From a virus, in IMG/VR virus record IMGVR_UViG_3300043395_004258, positions 1-24,675 of that record: a DNA stretch of 24,675 bases. One strand, 5' to 3'. The notes under the pieces are model-generated. The model was given only the letters and a program-made list of their open reading frames with translations, made no database searches and was not told the DNA's origin. This document shows, one piece after another, positions 7,597 to 14,856 of the stretch (position 1 is the first letter of the stretch; each line of letters opens with the position of its first letter). The position numbers and the translations under genes are program-made.

Positions 7597-8554
7597 TTTC
7601 AAATTCCTCTAAAATTTTTAGCGTTTTTTTTAAATTTTCATCATTATACTCAAAACATTCTGTAGTTTTAATTACAGTTGGAGCATATGAATTTTTAAAG
7701 TAGAGATGAAATTCATTTTCAAGTTTAACGGCATCAATTGATTTTATCCTTTTAAACAAAAATAAATTATAATTTAATGAAATACTCCATCTTTTTGAGA
7801 TGTTATTGTGTTTTGTCAATCCATATTTTACAATTCTATTACCATTATCTTCCAATACTATCATATAAAAGTTCAAGAAGTCAATGTTGGCAATTGTTTC
7901 TTCAGTATAATACCCAACATGAGAATTTAATTTTCTTTTAGTATTAATCTCCTCCAAATTTTTACCACTTTTATAGAAAGATTTAAACCATTTATCATTT
8001 TTCTCTTTCCACTTTTTCAATCCAATGTCTTCCCCATATTTTTTAACATAAAAATCAATTCCTCTTGATTGAGATTTGGATACAATTAATTTAGAATCTT
8101 CTTCAGTATAACCCTGTTTCATCCAATATTCAGGTCGTCTTATTGAACCTTCAATGTAAGTATTTTGGTTTCTATTTAATCTAATATTTTTTGAAGATTT
8201 TCCATTTTCTATTTTTTTATCCTTGAACTCTAAAAACTTTTTAGTTCCCAATTCTTCTCCATATTTTTCAATCCAATAATTTAGTGTTTGCAATTTCAAT
8301 TGGGAGGATTTCATATTTTGTTTTTGACTTTCAGTTCTTTTTGAACCTTTGTTAGATTTACCATTATTTTGAATTTCTTTAATTTTAATTAAAGATTCAT
8401 TTTCACTTAATCCAAGTTCAATCCAATACTCAATGCATCTTGGACTGCATTTTCGTCGTTGCAGTTTTGATTTTTCAAGTGCTTCATCTTCAGTAAACCC
8501 AAGAAGTATCCAGTATAAAGGTCTTCTTGGGTCATTTCTACCTTCTCCTCTCAT
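7589..8554 (-). CDS. Free-standing GIY-YIG-like homing endonuclease inside the split uvsX intein
   Basis: 321 residues. The C-terminal part (about 225-315) fits a GIY-YIG/T5orf172-type nuclease: FYMI (229-232) and KYGLT (243-247) stand for GIY and YIG, followed by Arg255 in SKRW and Glu in KLENEFH (279-281). The N-terminal 190 residues hold two kinds of repeat in the order A-A-B-A-B. Type A is YW-x3-G-[FLY]-[ST]-E-x-[ED] at about 11-32, 39-60 and 139-160. Type B is KYGE[ED][LI]G-x-KK at about 91-113 and 166-188. Such repeats are presumably DNA-binding. The gene lies exactly between the intein halves and has its own TATAAATA promoter. No Shine-Dalgarno precedes the ATG. The GIY-YIG call rests on pattern reading; the position makes a homing role very likely. 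Confidence 0.82.
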   Translation of the reverse strand: MRGEGRNDPRRPLYWILLGFTEDEALEKSKLQRRKCSPRCIEYWIELGLSENESLIKIKEIQNNGKSNKGSKRTESQKQNMKSSQLKLQTLNYWIEKYGEELGTKKFLEFKDKKIENGKSSKNIRLNRNQNTYIEGSIRRPEYWMKQGYTEEDSKLIVSKSQSRGIDFYVKKYGEDIGLKKWKEKNDKWFKSFYKSGKNLEEINTKRKLNSHVGYYTEETIANIDFLNFYMIVLEDNGNRIVKYGLTKHNNISKRWSISLNYNLFLFKRIKSIDAVKLENEFHLYFKNSYAPTVIKTTECFEYNDENLKKTLKILEEFENG

Positions 8555-8598
8555 AGCAATTTAAAACTTTATATTATTTATACAATTGCAGGAGAAAG
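8541..8598 (-). promoter_or_regulatory. Hairpin hiding the endonuclease start codon, late promoter in its loop
   Basis: Arms 8584-8589 and 8556-8561 (GCAATT/AATTGC on the minus strand) pair over 6 bp. Flanking segments 8590-8596 and 8543-8549 (TTCTCCT/AGGAGAA) pair over 7 bp more, extendable by two pairs including a wobble. The 6-base bulge 8550-8555 contains the ATG at 8552-8554. The loop contains the TATAAATA promoter, so RNA started there lacks the upstream arm. Confidence 0.7.
8575..8582 (-). promoter_or_regulatory. Consensus late promoter (TATAAATA) of the homing endonuclease
   Basis: The minus strand reads TATAAATA exactly, 20 bases upstream of the endonuclease ATG at 8554, within the 57-base gap after the UvsX N-terminal stop. 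Confidence 0.85.
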
Positions 8599-8611
8599 AA
8601 CTACTAAAATA

Positions 8612-8887
8612 TTACAAATTACATAGTTTATTTTTTATCCTGTTGGCAGTTTCTTCATCACAATAAATTGTAATTTTTTCCGTTCCTCTAGCACATTTTC
8701 CAGTAGAAGACTCTCCAGCAATAGCAGTAATCTTATTCCCAGATACACCGCCAAATATGCTACCTGAAACCAATGCGTTAAAAATGTACGAACCTGTGTC
8801 AACATATCTTTCAGTTTCATCAATTTCTGAAGCAAGTTGTGTGTATTCTCCACCAATTTCTTTTACAATATCTTTAAGAAAGTCCAT
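8612..8887 (-). CDS. uvsX: UvsX recombinase N-terminal part followed by N-intein
   Basis: 91 residues. Residues 1-64 are the UvsX N-terminal region ending in the P-loop AGESSTGK. Residue 65 is Cys, followed by 26 residues of intein block A (CARGTEKITIYCDEE) and then a TAA stop. The N-intein is thus 27 residues, far shorter than the roughly 90-100 of ordinary split inteins. Trans-splicing with the C-intein at 7204-7596 would join GK to Thr and rebuild GESSTGKT. AGAGGT precedes the ATG. A promoter (TTGATT, 17 bases, extended TATACT) lies just upstream at 8909-8937. The partial protein alone would be inactive, since Walker A is cut in two. Confidence 0.92.
   Translation of the reverse strand: MDFLKDIVKEIGGEYTQLASEIDETERYVDTGSYIFNALVSGSIFGGVSGNKITAIAGESSTGKCARGTEKITIYCDEETANRIKNKLCNL
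8615..8695 (-). other. N-intein of split UvsX intein (27 residues)
   Basis: It begins with the nucleophile Cys (8693-8695) directly after the Lys of the P-loop and stops after KNKLCNL. It contains block A only. Block B is on the C-intein, so the break lies between blocks A and B. Confidence 0.88.
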
Positions 8888-8908
8888 AAATTACCTCTAA
8901 GTAAATCC

Positions 8909-8937
8909 AGTATAGCATCAAATAAAAAATGAATCAA
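8909..8937 (-). promoter_or_regulatory. Sigma70-like promoter of uvsX, extended -10
   Basis: Minus strand: -35 TTGATT (8932-8937), 17-base spacer, -10 TATACT (8909-8914) preceded by TGC. It overlaps the end of gp43 and lies 22 bases before the uvsX ATG. Confidence 0.65.
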
Positions 8938-11419
8938 GGGTTGTTTTTTTCTCTGTATTCCAACCAATAATATCTAAAATTGCTTTAAGTGGTTTAATGA
9001 AAGTTTTTTCGAATTGCATATCATAATCAACATATTTTTGTAAGTTAAACTCTGATGGTAATTTTTGTATAAAAGAAATGACATTTTCTTGAATTGGATT
9101 GGGTAATTTTAAATAGCAATATTTAATTTTTTCTCCATTTTTAATAATGGAATATTTTTTATCCAATTTTTTATCTTTAATGTAATAATTATAAAGTATT
9201 GACCCTCTTACGTGGATTGGTGTGGATTTAGCATACATTGTACTATTAGACTTGAATTTTGTAATTTCATTTACTGATTTAGGAAAAGAAACCTCTTCTG
9301 GGGTCAATTCAAAAAATTCTTTTCTAGTAATATCAATAAATTTTATTACTTCATCTTCTGTTGATGTCATAATTAACTTGATTGCCTTTTTAATTCTATC
9401 TCGACAAAAAGCTGGCGTAGAAGATCTGATTGCTTCAATTCCAGTCATTGAAAGTTCAGGCTCAGAATACCGAATGCCCTCATTGTCCCAAACATTTGCA
9501 ATATATCTTTTTTTAGAAATAAATACAGCACGATCTGTAATTTTTTCTCGTTTCATGTGCAATCGATGTGCGTATGCATTCAAGTAATCCGCCAATTCTT
9601 TATAAGAATTATCTACATATTCTTGAATCTTAGTAGAAAAAATTTTATCTAAAAAATCTATTATTTCTAATTTTGTTGGTGTTTTATTTTGATAGATCTT
9701 ATCTACTAATGGTTTCATATTCAAAAATGCAGAGTCGGTGTCACAATAAACAACATAATCAATATTTTCAGTATTCAATATCTTATTAAAATACAGATTA
9801 AACTTCATTTCAATCCAACGAATTGCTAATTGTCCAGTATAAGTAACTGCTTCGGCATTCCTAAGATCATAAAATCTAAAATATGGATTTCCTGTTGCGC
9901 CATAACAAGAATTCAAACACACCTTAATAGATTGTTCTTTTACACTATACATTGAAATTAGTTTCTTAATATTAGAATCATGAGTTTTTTCATAATCTTT
10001 CTTAAGATCTTTCATTTTGTCTTTGTATAACTTTCTTTTCTGAAACATCTTATCGAGAAGTTCGGGGAGAAATCCCATTCTATCTTTTTTATACATAGAC
10101 CCATTTGGGCAAACCGAATATCTAAAATCATCAGGAATCTTTACAGATTTTTTTAATATAGAATCAATAGATATGTTTGGGAACCTATCCTGAACTAAAG
10201 TATCTGGACTAATATTGAGTCCCATCATAATATGCGGATATAGAGAAGTCAAGTCCATACTAACAACATAGTCGTATGACCCTGGAATTGGCTCTTTAAC
10301 AAAAGCACCAACAAACTTATCAGATTTTTCTTTTGCTGCCTCTTTAAGTGGAATTACAACATGTTTACGACGAAGATAGTTATAAATGATGGTATCCCAC
10401 ATTCTTACTTGATAAAAAACATCTTCAAAATTTGTTTTAGAGTCAAATGCAAGCATGATTGCCAATTCAATCATATGAAGTTTATCTTCTAATTTATTAA
10501 CAAGTTCGGTATCTATTACATTATATTCTACAAATGTGTCCCAATCACTATCATAAAAGTCTTTAAATGTTTCGTATTCACTATGATCTAGTTTATTTTG
10601 TCCTAGTTCATTGAATGTAATAGTATCTAATCTATAATTTTCTGGTTTCTTAAATGAATATTTTTTGTAGAGATCAAAATAATCAATAATAGCTACACCA
10701 AAAATATCATATACAGTTTGCTGTTCTCCTATCCTAACTTCAACTTGTTTATCCGAAATCCAATTATATGGAGATAATTTTCTTGTTTCTTTTTCTCCAA
10801 TTATCCTATACATTCTACCAATAATATATGGAAAATCATAGTATAAACAATTCCATCCAGTAACTATTTCAGGAGTATTATTTCTCCAGAATTCCAAGAA
10901 AGAAAAAATCAAATTAGTTTCGTTTTTACAATAAAAATATTTGTGATTGTTTAATTTTTTATTAAATGGTCTAGTTCCCCAAGTATATATTTTTTTAGAT
11001 ATATAATCCTGAATTGTAATTAATAGAATTTCCTCGTCACACGTTTTTGGATCTGGGAACCCATTCTCTGAAGAAACTTCGATGTCTATCGCTACAATTG
11101 ACATCTTAGTTATATCGTATTCTATATACTCTTCTGGATAGTTATCAGAAATGTATTGATATATTGGCGTTTCATTTCCATATATTTCAAACCCTTCTAC
11201 TTCTTTATATTTGTCAATAAACTGCTTTGACTCTTTAATTGTTCCGGGTTGAATAGATTTAACGTATTTGCCATCTAGTGTTTTATATTCAGTTTTTTTG
11301 TCTGACATGACATAAAAAGTTGGTCTATAATCAACTATGTCTGTGAATCTTTCTCCATTTTCATATCCTCGAACATAAATTTTATTTCCGAGCTGTTTTA
11401 CACTAGTATACCAACGCAT
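8918..11419 (-). CDS. gp43: DNA polymerase gp43 (family B)
   Basis: 833 residues, slightly shorter than T4 gp43 (898). This is the replicative polymerase with 3'-5' proofreading. Exonuclease motifs are DIEVS (112-116), GWNCLYYDFPYI (188-199) and YNVIDTE (299-305). Polymerase motif A is MDLTSLYPHIM (388-398), motif B is the KVCLNSCYGATGNP region (499-512) and motif C is YCDTDS (558-563). The C-terminus TTLDSFFI is a sliding-clamp binding peptide of PIP-box type, expected to dock on gp45. No intein or frameshift interrupts it. The ATG shares its A with the stop of the upstream 98-residue gene (TAATG), indicating translational coupling. The promoter at 11739-11767 serves both. Confidence 0.95.
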   Translation of the reverse strand: MRWYTSVKQLGNKIYVRGYENGERFTDIVDYRPTFYVMSDKKTEYKTLDGKYVKSIQPGTIKESKQFIDKYKEVEGFEIYGNETPIYQYISDNYPEEYIEYDITKMSIVAIDIEVSSENGFPDPKTCDEEILLITIQDYISKKIYTWGTRPFNKKLNNHKYFYCKNETNLIFSFLEFWRNNTPEIVTGWNCLYYDFPYIIGRMYRIIGEKETRKLSPYNWISDKQVEVRIGEQQTVYDIFGVAIIDYFDLYKKYSFKKPENYRLDTITFNELGQNKLDHSEYETFKDFYDSDWDTFVEYNVIDTELVNKLEDKLHMIELAIMLAFDSKTNFEDVFYQVRMWDTIIYNYLRRKHVVIPLKEAAKEKSDKFVGAFVKEPIPGSYDYVVSMDLTSLYPHIMMGLNISPDTLVQDRFPNISIDSILKKSVKIPDDFRYSVCPNGSMYKKDRMGFLPELLDKMFQKRKLYKDKMKDLKKDYEKTHDSNIKKLISMYSVKEQSIKVCLNSCYGATGNPYFRFYDLRNAEAVTYTGQLAIRWIEMKFNLYFNKILNTENIDYVVYCDTDSAFLNMKPLVDKIYQNKTPTKLEIIDFLDKIFSTKIQEYVDNSYKELADYLNAYAHRLHMKREKITDRAVFISKKRYIANVWDNEGIRYSEPELSMTGIEAIRSSTPAFCRDRIKKAIKLIMTSTEDEVIKFIDITRKEFFELTPEEVSFPKSVNEITKFKSNSTMYAKSTPIHVRGSILYNYYIKDKKLDKKYSIIKNGEKIKYCYLKLPNPIQENVISFIQKLPSEFNLQKYVDYDMQFEKTFIKPLKAILDIIGWNTEKKTTLDSFFI

Positions 11420-11715
11420 TATTTTTTAAGAAGAGATTGATATTTTTTAAGAATGATAGATTTTGGATCCACAATTGTAAGTATCTTATCAGAACTAATC
11501 AGAAACATTTCCTGCTCAGTAAAATCAATCAACCATTGTTTGAAAGTAATACCATTAGTTAGACTCTCATAGCATAGTATAAATGGATTTGTAAGCTTAC
11601 AATTTGGCTCTCCAATATCAGCAACAACTTCTTCTATTTCAGAAATTAAAGTTTGGCCACTTTCTAAAACTAAAAGTTTAATTACTTTATTATCTTTTAT
11701 TTTGGCTTCTTCCAT
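11419..11715 (-). CDS. Small beta-rich protein of unknown function (possible Sm-like fold)
   Basis: 98 residues. The start IKLLVLESGQTLISEIEEVV, followed by TNPFILCY and a C-terminal EMFLISSDKILTIVDPKSIILKKYQSL, follows a pattern common in small cyanophage proteins: KLxSGExxIxxV, a strand ending in P, then a later strand pair and a Tyr-rich tail. The 135-residue gene at 22345-22752 has the same plan, so the two may be paralogues. The alternating strands suggest a small barrel such as an Sm fold, but this is inference. AGGAG precedes the ATG. It is the first gene of the gp43 unit and is coupled to gp43 by TAATG, so a role in replication or its regulation is possible. Confidence 0.8.
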   Translation of the reverse strand: MEEAKIKDNKVIKLLVLESGQTLISEIEEVVADIGEPNCKLTNPFILCYESLTNGITFKQWLIDFTEQEMFLISSDKILTIVDPKSIILKKYQSLLKK

Positions 11716-11738
11716 TTGGACTCCTAGATTCTAGAATA

Positions 11739-11767
11739 ATTATAGCAAAAAAAAGGAGGGGAGTCAA
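11739..11767 (-). promoter_or_regulatory. Strong sigma70-like promoter upstream of the gp43 unit
   Basis: Minus strand: -35 TTGACT (11762-11767), 17-base spacer, -10 TATAAT (11739-11744) preceded by TGC. The -35 box lies inside the downstream arm of the hsp20 terminator and the spacer contains its T-tract, so terminator and promoter share sequence. Confidence 0.8.
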
Positions 11768-11790
11768 CTGGAAGTGACCAGTTTCCCCTC
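11747..11790 (-). terminator. Rho-independent terminator after hsp20
   Basis: A long stem with a small mismatch (arms 11756-11771 and 11778-11790, GAGGGG...ACTGG pairing CCAGT...CCCCTC) is followed on the minus strand by eight T. It comes 25 bases after the hsp20 stop. Confidence 0.85.
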
Positions 11791-11814
11791 AACGCCGACA
11801 ATAGTTAAAATTAT

Positions 11815-12246
11815 TTAGAACCAAACTTTTCTTTTCTGGTGTTCTGGAATAACTTTGATCAAGCTAATTGATAGTAATCCATTGTCAAATTCTACTTTTT
11901 TTACTTCCATATCATCGGATATCGTCCAAGATCTAGTAAATGCCCTTTGTGCCAAACCATGATGTACATAATCTTTTTCGGAATCTACTTCTCTTTCTCC
12001 TTCTACGAATAATTTGTTGTTTTCTGTGTATACTGTAATTTGATTTTTTTTGAATCCAGCAAGAGCAACTTCCAATCTAAATTCTGTATTACTCTCTTTA
12101 ATTACATTATATGGTGGATAATTTGATTCGGTTTGATGTAATGCCCCAAATCTATGGAACCACTCATCCATACCTATTGAATATTTTTCAACATCATTTA
12201 AAAATTTTTGGATATTTGCTGTATTATATCGAACTAGTGTGTTCAT
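11815..12246 (-). CDS. hsp20: Hsp20 small heat-shock protein (alpha-crystallin family)
   Basis: 143 residues with an alpha-crystallin domain at about 45-135. The pattern is typical: NVIKESNTEFRLEVALAGFKK, ITVYTENNKLFVEGERE, YVHHGLAQRAFTRSWTI, then DNGLLSISLIKVIPE. Small heat-shock proteins are ATP-independent holdases, and they are common in marine T4-like cyanophages, where a chaperone role during infection or capsid assembly is suspected. AAAGGAG sits 6-7 bases before the ATG, a strong ribosome site. The gene stands alone, with a TATAAT box and a 10-bp inverted repeat upstream, the regA terminator before them and its own terminator behind, so it is an independently controlled single-gene unit. 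Confidence 0.95.
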   Translation of the reverse strand: MNTLVRYNTANIQKFLNDVEKYSIGMDEWFHRFGALHQTESNYPPYNVIKESNTEFRLEVALAGFKKNQITVYTENNKLFVEGEREVDSEKDYVHHGLAQRAFTRSWTISDDMEVKKVEFDNGLLSISLIKVIPEHQKRKVWF

Positions 12247-12272
12247 AGTTTTTCTCCTTTAAAAGCAAGATA

Positions 12273-12301
12273 TTATGTCAAACCCGAAGCATTTGACATA
12301 A
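12273..12301 (-). repeat. Perfect 10-bp inverted repeat in the hsp20 leader
   Basis: On the minus strand TTATGTCAAA (12292-12301) pairs with TTTGACATAA (12273-12282) around a 9-base loop that includes CTTCGG, which can form a stable cUUCGg tetraloop. With a start site about 7 bases after the TATAAT at 12305-12310, the hairpin would fall at the 5' end of hsp20 mRNA. No T-tract follows, so it is not an ordinary terminator. Confidence 0.75.
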
Positions 12302-12304
12302 CTA

Positions 12305-12310
12305 ATTATA
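12305..12310 (-). promoter_or_regulatory. TATAAT -10 box upstream of hsp20
   Basis: Minus strand TATAAT, preceded by TTG. No recognisable -35 box occurs at 16-18 bases, where the regA terminator lies. It is the only -10-like box between that terminator and hsp20. Confidence 0.5.
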
Positions 12311-12320
12311 CAACAAGTAC

Positions 12321-12344
12321 AAAAAAAGGGAGTTCGGAACTCCC
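12321..12344 (-). terminator. Rho-independent terminator after regA
   Basis: A 7-bp stem GGGAGTT/AACTCCC with a 3-base loop (12328-12344) is followed on the minus strand by seven T. It lies 7 bases after the regA stop and closes the gp45-gp44-gp62-regA unit. Confidence 0.9.
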
Positions 12345-12351
12345 AACTTTT

Positions 12352-12789
12352 TTATTCGGTTTCCTGAACTTTTTTCTTAGTTCCGATTGAGTATTTTGCC
12401 TCAAGAATCCATTCATCTTTTTCTTTATACGGAAGAACTTTAATCTGATTGAGAGGTGCAATATCAGAAACTTTATCTGGATTAATTACTGTCACTAATC
12501 CCCAATCAGATAAAAGTTTAATAATACGATTGCGACGTTGGACATCGTTTACTGTAAGATTTGCGTGCTTTCCATCTAAAGCAAACAGTTCTTTGAAACT
12601 AACTAGGTAATATTTTCCTTGTTTATGTAAAATATGAACTGATTGATATAATTTTTTTTCTTTTCTAGAAGCAACTCCGATTCTAGTCAAAGTTTCTCTC
12701 ACCTTCAAAAAATCATCTGGTTCAGATAAAATTATCTCAACCATCATATCAGGAGTCCATTTTACCTGAGGTTCATTAATAGTAGTCAT
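12352..12789 (-). CDS. regA: RegA translational repressor
   Basis: 145 residues, a little longer than T4 RegA (122). The sequence has the RegA order: VEIILSEPDDFLKVRETLTRIGVASRK, QSVHILHKQGKYYLVSFKELFALDGK, then NDVQRRNRIIKLLSDWGLVTVI. RegA binds AU-rich sites near start codons of many early phage mRNAs and represses their translation. The position directly after gp62 matches the T4 order 45-44-62-regA. The start overlaps the gp62 stop as ATGA, so expression is coupled to the clamp loader. The extra C-terminal about 20 residues are charged and probably flexible. A terminator follows directly. Confidence 0.92.
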   Translation of the reverse strand: MTTINEPQVKWTPDMMVEIILSEPDDFLKVRETLTRIGVASRKEKKLYQSVHILHKQGKYYLVSFKELFALDGKHANLTVNDVQRRNRIIKLLSDWGLVTVINPDKVSDIAPLNQIKVLPYKEKDEWILEAKYSIGTKKKVQETE

Positions 12790-13178
12790 TTTGTTCCGCC
12801 AATGTCAAGTTTTTGTTTAATGAAATTGATTTGATCTTTATTTAAAATATTTAGAATCTGAGATGCTTTCTCATCATTATAACCATAATATTGTTTTATG
12901 TATTCTAAATTTTCAATTTTATTTTTGTTGATCCAAGAAGAATATCTCTTCTTTTTTCTCAAACTATTTAGATAAAATAAATATTGCATATCTTTATCCA
13001 ATCGATTATTTAAATTCATCTCATTCGCAAATAAAATGGTATCTAGATGTGCGGAAAGACACCTATTAATAATGTAAGGTGGATAAGACTTTATGTTATC
13101 AGAATCATCTAAAATCAAATTCTCTTTAGTAAAATTTATGGAATTTATCCAATCTTTTAATTCATATTCTATTTCCAT
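12786..13178 (-). CDS. gp62: Clamp loader small subunit gp62
   Basis: 130 residues, shorter than T4 gp62 (187) but typical of marine relatives. It has the characteristic SYPPYIINRCLSAHLDTILFANEMN region (SYPPYIINRC at about 31-40), and a helical remainder. With four gp44 subunits it forms the ATP-driven loader that opens clamp gp45 and places it on primer-template DNA. It has no nucleotide-binding motif of its own, as expected. It overlaps the gp44 end by 10 bases and regA by ATGA, giving tight translational coupling. The identification rests on the YPPYIINR motif and on location. Confidence 0.9.
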   Translation of the reverse strand: MEIEYELKDWINSINFTKENLILDDSDNIKSYPPYIINRCLSAHLDTILFANEMNLNNRLDKDMQYLFYLNSLRKKKRYSSWINKNKIENLEYIKQYYGYNDEKASQILNILNKDQINFIKQKLDIGGTK

Positions 13179-14107
13179 TCAACTTCACACATTATTTCGG
13201 TAAGACAGGCAAGTAAATTTATTTCATTATCTGCAACAAAAGCACTCCTATATTGATATTTTGAAATAATCAATATTGCAGAAGGAATCGTAGATTCTAC
13301 AGCAGAACAATATAAAGTATCATACACTTTTCTAAGGACAATATTTGGATCATTATCCATATTATTGATTACCCACTTCCTTACTTCAGTAAAATTCTTA
13401 TCCTTTAAATATTTTACCAAATTTGTTATTTTAACATCAGATACTGTTGCTAAAATACCAGAATCTATTTTTCCGCTAGAAGAGTATCGTTGAATCTCGT
13501 TTAATGTGCGCCTAAAATCTGGAAAATACTTATTAATAATTCCAGCGATAGCAGCAGTTTCATACTCTACTTTCTCCGAAGTTAAAATGTCAACTATACG
13601 TTTCATAAATTCAGCTGCAAGCTTTGGCTTTTCCTTTGATGGAATAGAAAAGTCAATAGATGCAGCACGAGAATGTAAAGGTGGAATTAATTTATTCTTA
13701 TAGTTACAAGTAAAAATAAAGGTACAATTATTTTGGAGTTCTTCTATTGATGCTCTCAATGCAAGTTGAGCATCATGTGTTAGATTATCACCTTCATCTA
13801 TTAGTAGTATTTTTTTCCCAGTATTAGATAGAGATAGAGTTGACGCATAATTTTTAACTTTATTCCTAATTACATCAATAGATCTTTCATCAGATCCATT
13901 AATTACCATAAAATCTCTATCTAAATCATTAGCTAATGCCTTAATGGTAGAAGTCTTTCCAACTCCAGGAGGACCAGAAAGAATCATATTTGGAACCTTA
14001 CCAGAATCTCTAATTTCAATAAAAAATTTTTTTATTGATTCAGGTAGTATGCATTGTTCTACTTTTTGTGGTGCATATTTTTCGACAAAAATAAAATCAC
14101 GATTCAT
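13169..14107 (-). CDS. gp44: Clamp loader ATPase gp44
   Basis: 312 residues (T4: 319), an AAA+ ATPase. Walker A is GPPGVGKT (45-52), Walker B is LLIDEGDNL (101-109), sensor 1 is TCN (133-135) and the arginine-finger segment is HSRAAS (145-150), where the SRC motif of classic loaders has Ala in place of Cys. The C-terminal half is helical and forms the collar. Its role is to load gp45 onto DNA together with gp62. No clear Shine-Dalgarno precedes the ATG. A 23-codon frame upstream (14097-14168) overlaps the start, so translation might be coupled to it, though this is uncertain. The gene follows gp45 after a 78-base gap. Confidence 0.94.
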   Translation of the reverse strand: MNRDFIFVEKYAPQKVEQCILPESIKKFFIEIRDSGKVPNMILSGPPGVGKTSTIKALANDLDRDFMVINGSDERSIDVIRNKVKNYASTLSLSNTGKKILLIDEGDNLTHDAQLALRASIEELQNNCTFIFTCNYKNKLIPPLHSRAASIDFSIPSKEKPKLAAEFMKRIVDILTSEKVEYETAAIAGIINKYFPDFRRTLNEIQRYSSSGKIDSGILATVSDVKITNLVKYLKDKNFTEVRKWVINNMDNDPNIVLRKVYDTLYCSAVESTIPSAILIISKYQYRSAFVADNEINLLACLTEIMCEVEWK

Positions 14108-14168
14108 AATTTAAATAAAAGGTATCTTTAGATAGTACAGGACACTCATCATTCACAAAAATATTCAT
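14097..14168 (-). CDS. Possible 23-residue leader peptide overlapping gp44 start
   Basis: In the 78-base gap between gp45 and gp44, ATG 14168 opens a frame of 23 codons (MNIFVNDECPVL...) whose TGA overlaps the first codons of gp44. It fills the gap almost completely, and gp44 lacks a clear ribosome site, so translational coupling is possible. No Shine-Dalgarno supports the leader itself. It may equally be a chance frame in AT-rich DNA. Confidence 0.25.
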   Translation of the reverse strand: MNIFVNDECPVLSKDTFYLNYES

Positions 14169-14185
14169 AATAAAAAAAATAAAAA

Positions 14186-14851
14186 TTAACCGAATGTTGA
14201 ATCAGGTTCTAGAGCAATATGATATTTGACTGGTCTCGTCTTACTTTCAAACCTGGATAAAAGTTTCTCCGAGATAACTACATCATAAGAACCAGGAATG
14301 ATTTTAATATTTTCAACTTTAAAATTCATAGTGAATTCTTTATCTGTTTCCCCAACAACAATTAAAAATTCATTTGAAGTATCATTCTTTTTATCTCGTA
14401 CTACAAGATTAACTACTCCATTTTCTCCTACCGCTGCTAAGTCTGGAAGTTGATAAACTGATGCTGCTTTAAGGATTTTTTCTAATTGCGAATGCTCAAG
14501 CTGAAATTTGATGTCATCTGTTGGTAGGCCAATCTCTTTATCTGGAGGAGATACAATAACAGAAGGATCAGCAAAAAAATATTTTACTTTACGTTTTCCA
14601 TCACGAATAGTCAAATAAGAATCATTAGAAAAATCTAATTCTGGACTATCATGTAGACTAATTCCATTCAAAAATTGATTTAAATCATAGATTGCAAAAT
14701 CTCTAGGGAAGTCTTCATCAACAATTGCTTCCGCTAACAGATTTTTCATAACAGTCATAGTCCTAAGTTTTTTCCCTTTTTTAACAAAAATAGATTGATT
14801 AATCGAGGCAAAGTTTTTTAGGATTGTAAATGTTTCATTAGAAAGTTTCAT
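14186..14851 (-). CDS. gp45: Sliding clamp gp45
   Basis: 221 residues (T4: 228). It starts MKLSNETFTILKNFASINQS, a typical gp45 N-terminus, and continues with the paired clamp domains, including YDLNQFLNGISL and the C-terminal SYDVVISEKLLSRF and KYHIALEPDSTF. The trimeric ring tethers polymerase gp43 to DNA. In T4 it also tracks on DNA as the mobile activator of late transcription with gp33/gp55, which is relevant to the late promoters seen here. The ATG follows the previous stop after 5 bases. The promoter at 15342-15370 would transcribe the DUF3310-like gene together with gp45, gp44, gp62 and regA. Confidence 0.93.
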   Translation of the reverse strand: MKLSNETFTILKNFASINQSIFVKKGKKLRTMTVMKNLLAEAIVDEDFPRDFAIYDLNQFLNGISLHDSPELDFSNDSYLTIRDGKRKVKYFFADPSVIVSPPDKEIGLPTDDIKFQLEHSQLEKILKAASVYQLPDLAAVGENGVVNLVVRDKKNDTSNEFLIVVGETDKEFTMNFKVENIKIIPGSYDVVISEKLLSRFESKTRPVKYHIALEPDSTFG

Positions 14852-14856
14852 GATAA

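Noticed and set aside
6388-8887. Group I or II intron as the cause of the uvsX split
   Set aside because: The flanking segments encode intein blocks with nucleophile Cys and terminal His-Asn in frame with the exteins, and both halves have their own start or stop codons.
11747-11790. Long inverted repeat read as an operator only
   Set aside because: The T-tract after the stem and its place behind hsp20 fit a terminator; the overlap with a promoter is noted separately.
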